A DNA stretch of 64,000 nt from Psococerastis gibbosa. Taxonomy: Eukaryota; Arthropoda; Insecta; Psocodea; Psocidae. The position numbers and the translations under genes are program-made. Positions 43,601 through 51,862 of the stretch are shown here, in pieces (positions within the stretch are counted from its first letter, which is position 1; each line of letters begins with the position of its first letter). A model generated the notes under the pieces. That model had not been told where the DNA came from. It searched no databases and saw only the letters and a list, made by a program, of their open reading frames with translations. The stretch lies in contig OZ020484.1 of assembly GCA_963971405.1 (NCBI GenBank), forward strand, positions 6,014,001-6,078,000, written 5' to 3'.

Positions 43601-44296
43601 AGCAAACAAATTACAGATATAATTGAGAATTGCTCAGTGTGCTTAAAATTTCAAAGGAAAAATCAATCCGAACCTTTACTTGTACGAGAAGTTCCTTACA
43701 AACCTTTTGAAGTAGTTGGTACTGATTTATTTCAATTAAATAATAAACATTACTTGATGGTAGTTGATTATTACTCTAAGTTTGTTGAACTTGCGTTGCT
43801 AACTGATTTGTCCTGTGAGACAACTATTCATGAATTGAAATCCATTTTCAGCCGTCATGGCATTCCAAAAATTGTATATTCAGATAATGGACCACAATAT
43901 TCGGGTTTTCGATTTAGAAAATTTGCTAAAGATTGGTGTTTTGAGCATAAGACTTCGAGTCCTTTGTACAGTCAATCTAATGGCATGGTAGAGCGTGCTA
44001 TAGGAACGGTTAAAAAATTACTAAAGAAATGTGTTGCTGATAGTAAAGATCCTTATATTGCTATGTTAGAGTACAGAGCTACTCCTATTGACACTAATTT
44101 AAAATCACCAGCTGAATTGTTATTCAATCGAAAATTGACTGGTATATTGCCAAGTGTAAGTGATTTTTTTGGAAGCGAGTTAGATGTTGATGAAAACATT
44201 CGCGCTAAATTAGAAGAGAGGCAAAAGATACAGAAAAAATATTATGACAGAAAAACAAGATTAATGAGAAATTTTATCCCGAAAGATATAATATAA
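40637..44296 (+). CDS. Ty3/gypsy gag-pol, Mag/SURL-like, 1219 codons
   Basis: A single fused gag-pol frame. Gag spans residues 1 to about 270 and has two knuckle-like Cys/His clusters (CTRCLRSHEINQC, CHKCSLMNHFSQAC). Protease AILDSGADKSVM lies near 313. The reverse transcriptase has ICLDPKYLN, FSTLDARQAFWQLKL and the palm IFIDDVLCF near 595. RNase H is LSVDSSSTGVGAV near 743, with ETDHRPLQ and ADALSR. Integrase has the zinc finger HYTHMGINKT...CSVCLKF near 960-1000, then a TDLFQ Asp, SDNGPQYSG and NGMVERAIGTVK. All catalytic residues appear present. The frame ends early in a TA repeat; the integrase C-terminus continues at 44334. The domain pattern suggests the Mag group. Confidence 0.94.
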   Translation: MNNLPPPPKLTLTGQPHMEYKKWKKAFELYATATALTSKAKDVQVAVFLHLIGPEGQEIFDSFALNDSDSKDPQKVRDAFDNYFMPKSNETVERHIFAMRMQKESESFDEYVTALKLLASSCGFQSMKDSLIKDRIIAGTNNNQLKERLLREDNLDLAKCINIGRASELAEKQIMAMRKTDEAMVDTIRNEHQSQRQDSQKVPKQKFIKHQKQRGRREGYINDCTRCLRSHEINQCPAFGKKCHKCSLMNHFSQACKTGNRPKKVNAVEEESGSESDERKYYVGSINKDRSREPNNWVKRFYVSNNRWFNAILDSGADKSVMPHATYELIAKDLPLERCNVKLFNYDRTRMEVFGKFNISVHDKEDKNYNLEFIVVKTNKMSNTVVGRPAIDENGLAFTVNIIKNEIPNRYIELITKYAEVFSDKIKQLRQFEYEIKLKSDYVGKIEARRVVPEKLKVPLKKEIDQMLKDGIIKKVDEPTEFVNSMVIVRKPDNSLRICLDPKYLNKCIMREHHQLSTFEEISAKMKGCRTFSTLDARQAFWQLKLNEKSQLYTTFNTPYGRYCFKRLPYGINSAPEVFHKHYSKIFEGIEGVQIFIDDVLCFSKNEKEHAELLEKVLKRAKEYNVTLNKSKCKFGLSEVKYLGHKFTANGLMTDENKIKAIKELKAPQNVSECKSLLGMLAYVSKFVPNLSQISEPIRMLLKKNVAWSWNFEQEKAFNEIREQLSSSPVLQYYDPNLPVKLSVDSSSTGVGAVMLQNDLPVAYISSSLNESQQKWAQIEKELYAIVFACERFHKYIFANKLVTVETDHRPLQFIAEKPLHQCPPRLQRMLMRLQAYDLKIKWKPGKELLLADALSRNYCNNSDSGSDTLLSHSEIELYVSTVIELPISKGKYAEFIKETQIDETLKTLATMLKDGWPENKLFLPDCIKPYHSFHHELFEYKGLLFKNKSVIVPTNLRKDILKKLHYTHMGINKTLSRARESVYWPGISKQITDIIENCSVCLKFQRKNQSEPLLVREVPYKPFEVVGTDLFQLNNKHYLMVVDYYSKFVELALLTDLSCETTIHELKSIFSRHGIPKIVYSDNGPQYSGFRFRKFAKDWCFEHKTSSPLYSQSNGMVERAIGTVKKLLKKCVADSKDPYIAMLEYRATPIDTNLKSPAELLFNRKLTGILPSVSDFFGSELDVDENIRAKLEERQKIQKKYYDRKTRLMRNFIPKDII

Positions 44297-44322
44297 ATAT
44301 ATATATATAAAATATGTAAATG
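44287..44322 (+). repeat. TA-rich microsatellite breaking the gag-pol frame
   Basis: An ATATAATATAAATATATATA-type run creates the stop after KDII and shifts the frame relative to the following integrase C-terminal codons. Slippage of the TA repeat is the simplest cause. Confidence 0.75.
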
Positions 44323-44333
44323 ACAACGGTCAC

Positions 44334-44633
44334 GTGTATGCTGGTGAAATTGTAAATTTTGCAAATCGTCCTAGGTCATATAAAATAAAAACAGAGAGAG
44401 GAACTCTGGTGGAAAGAAACAGAAAATTCTTAACTAAGAATACAAGTTTTAAGGAAAATAAAGATTTCACCAACATGCAGGGTGATTACTCAAAAGGCAA
44501 AGAGCCAGAAAGTTCACCAAGACTAAGTGAACTGACTGCAAATAACGAACCGCGGGTAAATAATGAAACTCCGGTGTATAGTAGATATGGCAGGAAAATA
44601 AAAAGACCGGTTGTTTTGAATGATTATGTTTAA
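44334..44633 (+). pseudogene. integrase C-terminal tail of the Mag-like gag-pol, out of frame
   Basis: A 99-codon frame continuing the pol product: YAGEIVNFANRPRSYKIKTE and then a charged, Pro/Ser-rich tail ending YSRYGRKIKRPVVLNDYV. The ending RxGRxxKxPxxLxxY is a usual C-terminus of gypsy integrases of this group. It lacks its own natural start and belongs to the frame interrupted at 44296. Confidence 0.85.
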
Positions 44634-44726
44634 GAGTGTATTGTTATCAAATTTTTCTTGAATGCATTAATGGGTACATTTAGCTATTAGTTTTAGTACT
44701 ATAGTAGTATTATTATTGTTTGTTCA

Positions 44727-44746
44727 TTGGGGAAAGAAAAGGAGAT
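44727..44746 (+). other. polypurine tract of the Mag-like element; candidate 3-prime LTR start
   Basis: GGGGAAAGAAAAGGAGA ends just before TGTCAAGTAG, which would be the first bases of a 3-prime LTR. No matching 5-prime LTR was seen upstream of 40637, so the element is probably truncated at its 5-prime end. Confidence 0.55.
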
Positions 44747-44949
44747 GTCAAGTAGTTTGAATCTAGGCGCTTCGAGTGGAAGCGGCCATTTTGTTTTAAG
44801 TAATAAATTCAACATAGAAACTTCAAGATTGTATTATTTTTTCAAGAACCTAAATTAATTAAAATACAACGCAACAACAAAGATTACAGACCCCAGCAAA
44901 TGGGACTAAGGCTCACTAATAAGTTAGGTAGGTATCAAGTTCCTTTAAA

Positions 44950-46810
44950 GTTCACATTCTCACTGAATCTAATTTATTAAAGATAAAAAAAATATATTAA
45001 AGAGTTCCCCCTACTCCGTTTAGGAATTATATTAAATTTATGACAACTATTTTTTTAGACTATTTACTATCCTAGAACCTACAATAAATTGTATTGTAGG
45101 CTACCTTGCGGTTAAAAATTAAAGAAATATTCTACTGTGTTGTTCCATGTTTGAAATAATGACTAGTCTTTGATCACATAGGCCTATATTTGTTCAATAA
45201 TTATTAGAATAGATCCAGCATTTTCAGCGAGTTCAGGAAATAGGTTCGGCCGACCCCCCCCCCCCCCGCCGCCACTAGGGGGGAAGAGGTAGAAAAAGGA
45301 CCTACATTTTCCCTACATACCTAACCAAACCATTAACTACTGACTAAAGAGCCTTCTGCGCGAGTAGGCCTATACATTTCTCTTGAGAGTATTCGTCTTA
45401 ATGCTCTTTAGCTAAGTTCCTTAGAGTTAGGTATCCCATAGGGCATAGACTTATTTGAATTTAAGAAAAACACTAGGCCTTGCTATGACCAAGGCCGTAG
45501 CAAAGGGGGGGGGGGTTCATGGGGTTCAAACTCCCCCCCCCCCCCCCGAAATGAAATGGCTTCATACTAGATAGAATTGAATTTTCAGAGGAAAAATATA
45601 AACCACTATGTATAATACCCAATGAAATGAAACACCTAGTCATATCAATCTTGATGCTCTAACCCTCTTATTCGGAGCTTTATGCATTCACATTGTCTTC
45701 GAAATTCCGTAGAGACTTAATTCCAGGGCAGATAGTAAGATAAATTAATTTTTTTCCGTCAAAATTAAGATATTTTATATTGTCTCTTGTATGAAATTCG
45801 TACTTGGCGCCTTTAAGGATCCACCAATATTCTTCAATTGAACACCCGGTCCGCAACGTATCGCATATGGCGGTGGTGGGGCTTGGTTGGAAACGAAAAG
45901 TAACTCAGCTAAAGTACAAAATGAGAGGTGTATCCGATCTTTGAAATTGAGGCCTCTTTAGAGCTTTCCCAGCTGTATTAAGAACAGGGACGGATCAGAA
46001 CTTACGCCTTTTCCCGCTTTTCCATCCCAATTACTCATTTTCAAGTTTTCGGAAAGCAGGTAATGAGCTATTGGCAGACTAATAAATAAATTGTTACAGA
46101 TGACGTTTCTTCCACTATTTTCAATTTCTGTTACCAAAGATCGTACTAGCGCTCGCCTCGATTTTTTTTCTATTGTACCACCTGAGACCTGGGTCCTTCT
46201 CTGTGTACACTTCTAATTTCCCTGCAAACCCATTTGCCGAGCCCAAATTATCCCGAATTTCCAAGTTTTGGAAAGGATGCATTGTCGAAAACCTCTGAAC
46301 GTAACCAACTGTTCATCATCAGTCGTACTCCATCCTGGTACATAGCCTTTCTTTAGGTTTGCGTTCTAAGTATCAAAATCATTACCATTATCTACAGTCC
46401 ACTAATTCAGCAATAAGAGTATTGCAGCCGAGAAAGAAACCAAGGTTCATGAAAAACGAAGGCAGTCTTTTATGGCCCAACTAACCACTGCTAAAGATGC
46501 AACCAAGAAATCAAGTTTCAACGAGATTGATGCCAACGTGGCTTAACGAAGTTTGCTGAAGCATTCGATTACGCTAGAATCAGAGGTAGGCCTAGCAAAA
46601 ATGTGCATTTTGCCGCCCTGGTCCACCCTTATTGAAGGGTAGAAGCCTTCAATGTCGGCGGCAAATACTACTTGAAAATATCTAGCCGAGAATAATACGT
46701 AATTCAAAGGGCGGAGAAGCTGAGGTCCAGTGAATATAGTGTCATTAAAATTGCTATTTAATTAGGAGCCTTTAATGTAGGGTCAAAAACTAGTTTAGTT
46801 TTGCCTTTAC
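44950..46810. other. non-coding sequence with a CCGTAGC poly(G) repeat copy
   Basis: At 45486-45640 CCAAGGCCGTAGCAAAGGGG, long G and C runs, and GAAATGAAATGGCTTCATAC resemble the short TIR elements at 35832 and 39832. A 15-C run lies near 45257. No gene is recognised in the remainder. Confidence 0.55.
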
Positions 46811-46835
46811 ACTGAGAGAAATGCTACATATAAGA

Positions 46836-47082
46836 TATCGGAGTTGATCCGATACGTGACAACGTAGTTGGTACTATAAGTTAACGGATCGGTACTCCGA
46901 TAAATCCACTCCGTTAACTCATCGTCTTTCATAACTCCGATACTTATGTGCTCCGATAATTCACTACGATAACTTATATGAGTTTAAACTCCTTTAAGTT
47001 ATCGGACCCTAAATCTTCAAGGTCAGTAGCTCCGATAACATATCGTTTTCTAGTTAACGTTGGCCTAGATTTTGCTCCGATA
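46836..47082. repeat. cluster of TCCGATA motifs in both orientations
   Basis: The exact 7-mer TCCGATA or its complement TATCGGA occurs at about 46836, 46848, 46896, 46936, 46952, 47000, 47031 and 47076, with several near matches (ACGATAAC, GGATCGGTA). Eight copies in 250 bp is far above chance. The cluster precedes a TATA box and an ORF, and follows a possible element terminus CACTGAGAGAAATGC near 46810. Subterminal transposase-binding repeats are one reading; a regulatory module is another. Confidence 0.7.
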
Positions 47083-47176
47083 ATCCATCGTTAAGCTCTG
47101 CTTCTACCTACGTTACCCTGTAGTAGCTGCATCCCCGGGGGGGGGGGGGGGGGGGACGGCGGCAGCGCTGGCAGTA

Positions 47177-47187
47177 TATATAAATAG
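47177..47187 (+). promoter_or_regulatory. TATA box
   Basis: TATATAAATAG, a consensus core promoter element, about 95 bases upstream of the ATG at 47281 and downstream of the TCCGATA cluster. A run of 19 G lies just before it (47137-47155). Confidence 0.55.
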
Positions 47188-47280
47188 GGAGGATCTGGTT
47201 CATATATATATCTTTTAAAGATTGAATCGTGTAACGTCGTACTGATTTATTATAAATTGAATAACTTCAAAACAATAACA

Positions 47281-47472
47281 ATGGCGAAACTACATGTGCA
47301 CATTGTCAAGGAAGCTGAAGGACAATATGAAATCCACGCTTTATCTGAAGACAAAGAAACTTGGTTTACAATTCCAGAACATCTACGGGATTTGTCGATT
47401 CATTACGAGTTGTTGAAAGTAAAAACAATCGTGAGTAGTTGTAACAGTATTTCAAAAATTGGAGGCTATTGA
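47281..47472 (+). CDS. small ORF of unknown function with possible splice donor
   Basis: Starting at ATG 47281 (context AACAATGG, better than the in-frame ATG at 47257), the frame reads MAKLHVHIVKEAEGQYEIHA and continues KETWFTIPEHLRDLSIHYEL, to a stop at 47470. A consensus donor GTGAGT at about 47431 suggests that only the first 50 codons are exon 1. No family is recognised. Codons after 47485 (CTEDLQRTYFDEHGNFFMDE) are also protein-like in the same strand. It may be the 5-prime exon of a transposase gene belonging to the element whose subterminal repeats lie upstream. Confidence 0.4.
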   Translation: MAKLHVHIVKEAEGQYEIHALSEDKETWFTIPEHLRDLSIHYELLKVKTIVSSCNSISKIGGY

Positions 47473-47639
47473 AAAGTCTCTATTCTATGCACCGAGGACC
47501 TTCAAAGAACGTATTTTGATGAACATGGCAATTTTTTTATGGACGAAATTTACCTTGAGGAACAGAAACTTGAAGATGCCAATGTCACAAAGGAAGTAGG
47601 AGATAGTTCTTTGCACATGATAGAATCATTACATCGCAG

Positions 47640-48190
47640 TGAAGGAGAATGTGCTCGGGGTCCTCTGTTCCTTCATTGCAGAATCTGCATACTCTAGACT
47701 CTCTGACATCTATGTTAGTCAGATGTCCATTCTAGTTGCAAAGCCCAGAGAGGTATACTGTAGTTGACTAGTTTGTATATTGTAGTTGTCTCCCCAAGAG
47801 ACTCCAGATATTTCACCCCAGGACCAAAGACACCAAGGCCTGTTCTTGGTTTTGTACGTCCAAGCCTAGAGCCATCAGTAAACACCTTGATTGTGTGACT
47901 ATTGAGAATTTCTGCTGGTTCGCAGTATTCTTTCTAACCTGACGCCATGGTCGGTGCACACCCAAAGGTATAGTCTTTGGCCTCATTGGTGAAAGATGTT
48001 TCCACAAGACCTTTCCACTTTACGTTGCCCAGGGTACGCCTGATCAGATTTTTATCCACGGTTTTTATACCACGTGTATAAAAAGCGATCTTCGGGGAGG
48101 CTCCTTTCCTGTACCTGAAGACATCCTGGGGATGAATATAATTGAAAAGAAGGGGGGCCCGGCGGGCTTGAAATAGTGGGGTTTTACACA
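47640..48190 (-). pseudogene. LINE fragment: RNase H and C-terminal finger
   Basis: The minus strand encodes IRRTLGNVKWKGLVETSF-type sequence, then RNase H start IKVFTDGSRLGRTKPRTG, and after an internal deletion the finger CRFCNEGTEDPEHILLHC. This is the same domain order as in the LINE at 27558-34143, but from a different, degraded copy. Frames shift at least twice. Confidence 0.75.
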
Positions 48191-48639
48191 TTTTGATAGA
48201 AGATAGAAGATTTTACATAGGCGAAAAATACAACTGCCGGCAAAGGGGGCCCGGAGGTCTCCCCCGGGTGAAAGTTTTTCTAAAATTGGCCTGAAATAGT
48301 TGGGTTTTAGGCATTTTGAGACCAGTGACAGATAGATTTTGTTTGTGTAATTAATTTTCAATCAGAGAAAGACCTCTCACGTGCGGCAATGATAGAGATA
48401 ACGCATAAACAAGTTGATAAACCAGCGTTATTTCAGGTGCTGTTCCTGCTTATAAAAACCCCCAATTCATTATGAAATCCTAATAATTACAGTAGTTGTA
48501 TTTTTTTTTTTTTAAGTTTATTTAGTTTTACGCTTTTTAATGTTATGTCATTGTATAACCTTAATAAATAATTATTGATCAAAATCAAAAGTTAAAAGAA
48601 AAAAAAAAGTTGGCCTAAATTTAGATACAAAAATCTATA
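48191..48639. other. no gene recognised
   Basis: Contains GC-rich fragments and an A/T-rich stretch. No domain or terminal repeat was identified. Confidence 0.35.
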
Positions 48640-48870
48640 TTTCTTAAAGTATTGCTATCACTGGTTGGCAGCTAAAATAGGTATACCTGAAGTAAGAAAG
48701 CATCGATTGAAAAGTTCCGCAGACAAATTATTTTTTAGTAATTTTCCATGAAAATTGAGTGATTTTTATTTTTCCCAAAACCAAACTATCAAGGGGTATG
48801 GTTTTTGGAAACCTAGGTACATGCAAAATTTCATGCCCACAAATCGATGAACATTTCATTAAAACCACTT
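48640..48870 (-). repeat. dispersed repeat, minus-oriented copy
   Basis: Reverse complement shares CTCAATTTTCATG, TTTGTCTGCGGAAC and TTCATCGATTTGTGGGCA blocks with 21880-22320. Moderately diverged. Confidence 0.65.
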
Positions 48871-49344
48871 TTTGGGGCTCCTGGGACCTCAAAACATGTA
48901 ACTCCACCGAAATCGAAAATATTGACCATCACGAAGCTTTCCTTATAACATATAAAATAATAGGAAATCATAAATATAACAAACAATCAAAAATACTTCT
49001 TTTAGCTCATCATGTTCGGAAAACCCACCTCGCAGGTTTGCTGATTTTAAGTGCATTTATCCTGGGCATCAATTGAAGACAACCTACATTTTTTCCAGGC
49101 TTTCGGGAATTTTTTCCTGAATTGCATTGATGCGCTGATTCCCTGGCCACTGGCCTATTTCGCGATAAAAAATACATTTAACTGAATTCAAAACAGTTCC
49201 TTCAATTATATTATACGAATGCCAGCCAGCCGTGAGGGAATCAGAGTTGGATATCTTGCCGCATTGTTTGGAGTACCACCTTGTTGGATTTCTTCAAGAG
49301 AATGGTCCGTAAATTTAATAAATTTTAATAAATTTATACTTTAC
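48871..49344. other. intron sequence, no gene recognised
   Basis: Lies directly downstream of the exon at 49345-49500. The missing ketosynthase exon was looked for here without a convincing hit. Confidence 0.35.
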
Positions 49345-49500
49345 CAGCATCCATAAGAGCTACATAGCTGGTTTCCAAGCCTTTCATTTGCACTCTATCG
49401 GTCCCTTCAAGTGTCGCTGTGTTCAGGCCAAAAAATATTGAGTCAAGTTGGTAAGACCCAGCAATTTTGCCCGCAGGCTTGGGAAATTCTCCATGGTAGC
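49345..49500 (-). CDS. fatty acid synthase-like gene, N-terminal ketosynthase exon
   Basis: A 156-bp exon (2 + 51 codons + 1) between acceptor TTAATTTCAG and donor GTAAAG. It reads YHGEFPKPAGKIAGSYQLDS then IFFGLN, ending ETSYVALMDAG. This aligns with LYGLPRRSGKLKDLxRFDAxFFGVHPKQ...LLEVxYEAIVDAG at the start of the animal fatty acid synthase ketosynthase. The strictly conserved MDPQ block is altered to TDRVQ. It is the most upstream exon I can identify. The intron to 25778 is about 23.5 kb and must hold one more short exon. Exons coding the first about 45 residues were not found to the right. Confidence 0.82.
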
Positions 49501-49734
49501 CTGAAATTAATTATTAATAAATTAGTTATAATATTCAATACATGCAGAGCTAGAGCCCAAAATTCCCGTCTGAATTTGCTGATATTTGGTAGAAACTTGT
49601 ATAAAGATCCACACAAGAAAAGATGGCTTAGCATGTTCAAGGCAAGGAATTTAAAATAGCAAAAATTACATTTTTGTTTTCTCAGAAATGTTATTCTGAG
49701 AGCTAAATAGTTCAAACCTCTCATGCACTCACTG

Positions 49735-50164
49735 CGGAGGGGATTACGGACGCGGAACGCGCGGCATTAAAGAGCTTAAACAGCAACAAGGACATCTTAA
49801 TTCTTGCGGCGGATAAAGTACCTTACGAAACTCCATCAGGTGCATGTAGGGGATAATGAGTCGTTCATCAAGGATTCTACGCACTTCATCGAAAAACTGA
49901 TGATATACTGGTAAGCTTTGATGTCGTGTCACTCTTCACAATGGTGCCCATCAAGGAGACTGTGGAGTTGATAAAAGAAAAATTCACGGATGACATCGCT
50001 GCTTTGTTCCACCATGTGCTGACAACGACGTATTTTCAATGGAATTCGACCTTCTATGAACAGTTGGATAGAGTTGTTGGTTCCGGTATGTTGATGACAC
50101 CTTCGTGGTATGGAGTCATGGCCAAAAGAACATGGGGAATTTCCTGAATCATATAAACTATATA
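49735..50164 (+). pseudogene. Penelope-like reverse transcriptase fragment with internal deletion
   Basis: Plus-strand pieces: ERAALKSLNSNKDILILAAD near 49760-49815, then DVVSLFTMVPIKETVELIKE and FQWNSTFYEQLD at 49920-50065. The next frame then reads YVDDTFVVWSHGQKNM and FLNHIN, the palm motif. The conserved MGSPLSP block between FYEQ and YVDD is deleted (about 35 codons). It ends at about 50164 where BEL/Pao integrase sequence begins. Confidence 0.85.
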
Positions 50165-51007
50165 TATACTAAAAAAAATTGGGCTCTGCTGTTTGTTTGC
50201 GAAAATACCCGTGCTGTTCACATTGAACCTATCTCCTCCATGTCTGCCAAAGATTACCTCGCTGCTCTTGATCGCTTCACGTCTCGCCGCGGTCTACCTA
50301 GGCTTATTCGCTCTGACAATGCTGGTAATTTCTCTGCTGGCGCCAAGCATCTCTCTGAGTGTGCTCAGTTTCTCGAGAGAGAGAAAGACAGTATCTTGTC
50401 TGCTACTGCTCAACGCGGAATTAAATTTTCACACATTCCCGTATACGCACCTTGGTTTGGTTCGTGGGAACCTCTCATCAAACAAGTCAAAAGGTTGTTG
50501 AAGTCATTGTTGTTGAAACCTTTGTACTTTGAAGAATTCTGCACTGTTTTCTCCAGGGTTGAGTCGTTAATGAATTCGCGGCCCTACCTACCGCCGTCTG
50601 CTGACACTACTGACCCACTGGAACTGCTATGTCCCGCGAGTTTCCTCGTAGGTGGTCCCCTTGTGCTACCCCCTGAAATCCCCAATGATGTACAACCTTT
50701 GTCTCTACACAATAGGCGGGATCGTATTCGTGCAATCATCCAGTGTTTCTGGAACCGTTGGCACAAAGAACACTCTCCAGCAAAAATTAAAATGGCCCTG
50801 GTCAGGTGTCTCTCTTGCTGTTGGTGACCTTGTCTGGATCACTGATGCCAAAACTACCCCCAGCTCATGGCCCTTAGGTGTTGTATGCAAAACCTACCCA
50901 AGTCATGATGGGGAAATCAGAACAGTTGATGTGAAAACCGCTGCGGGCATCCTTTACCGCGCGGCTCGTAACCTAGTTATTGTGCCTGTTAAGGCTTCTA
51001 ATTGCTG
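50165..51007 (+). pseudogene. BEL/Pao integrase C-terminal part
   Basis: Begins WALLFVCENTRAVHIEPISS within the integrase core. It has FTSRRGLPRLIRSDNAGNFS (catalytic Asp), PWFGSWEPLIKQVKRLLKS (catalytic Glu) and FSRVESLMNSRPYLP, then a frameshift near 50800. After it come VGDLVWITDAKTTPSSWPLG and VVCKTYPSHDGEIRTVDVKT to the stop at about 51005. These are the usual end domains of BEL/Pao pol. The upstream polyprotein is absent and fused to Penelope-like sequence. Confidence 0.9.
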
Positions 51008-51174
51008 ACTTATTAGTCACTCGCTAATTTTATTTGTACATATGTATATAATTATCATAATTTGTCACTGAGGTAGGGTGCGATTGTGTGTTTATTATCT
51101 TTCTTTACCATTACTTGTGTAAGCGCTATTCGCCTATGTCTTATATGGATTCATAAGACCCTCATCCCTTTCGT

Positions 51175-51552
51175 GGGGCGAGGGTAGTTGAGCATGTTAG
51201 TGCAAAACTCAACACGTTGAGTGCTGTGCCGTCCTTTTCTCATGCAGCAGTCCAGTTCAGATCTTGCCTTTAAGCTCACGCGTTCAGTATTACATATCTT
51301 CATCTATTTTGTTTGTTTTACTTTTACTTATTAATTACCGCGGACTCTGCTATTCTTTCGTTCTTCCTGCCAACCACCTCACCCTAACACACTGTGGCGG
51401 CTCCTACTACTCTGCAAATGTACATCAGCACCGGTACCGGTAAGCGTCACCTACACGTCGCAAGGTAAGCCACAGTGCTCCTGCACCCCCTTCTAGCGCC
51501 CAGTCGCGTCTACAGTACTTTCTACAACTTCTTCATACCACCCTCGGTTACA
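51175..51552 (+). repeat. candidate polypurine tract and 3-prime LTR of the BEL/Pao fragment
   Basis: GGGGCGAGGGTAGT at 51175-51188 is followed by TGAGCATGTTAG. A plausible LTR end GGTTACA lies at 51546-51552. There is no second copy to confirm it, so the borders are a guess. Confidence 0.35.
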
Positions 51553-51862
51553 CAGAGAGGCTATAGAGATCTACAAGCACCCGCATAACTTCAATAGAAA
51601 AGAAGAAGGATTAAAGATCAATAGAATTAGGTATCCAGCCTTAAAGGAGACTACAGCAAAGAAACTGGTGTCATCATCCGGAAATCAGGTTGAGGTAGTA
51701 GGGAGCCAATCAGGAGCGAGGATGACTCCGCCTCCACCCCCACTACCCCGCAGCTTAGTATAAATTTCAGAGCACAACCCCCTGCCCCCACAGTCGCTGC
51801 TGAGCCTCCGAGATACAATCTTAGAAGTCTACGCAGTTCCACTGAAGATGTCGACCGCAGAT

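Noticed and set aside
49200-49320. Possible missing ketosynthase exon (minus strand, ending SRLAGIRII)
   Set aside because: A phase-compatible acceptor exists, but the peptide lacks the NPxxLRGxxTG pattern and no donor gives the required G plus GG junction.
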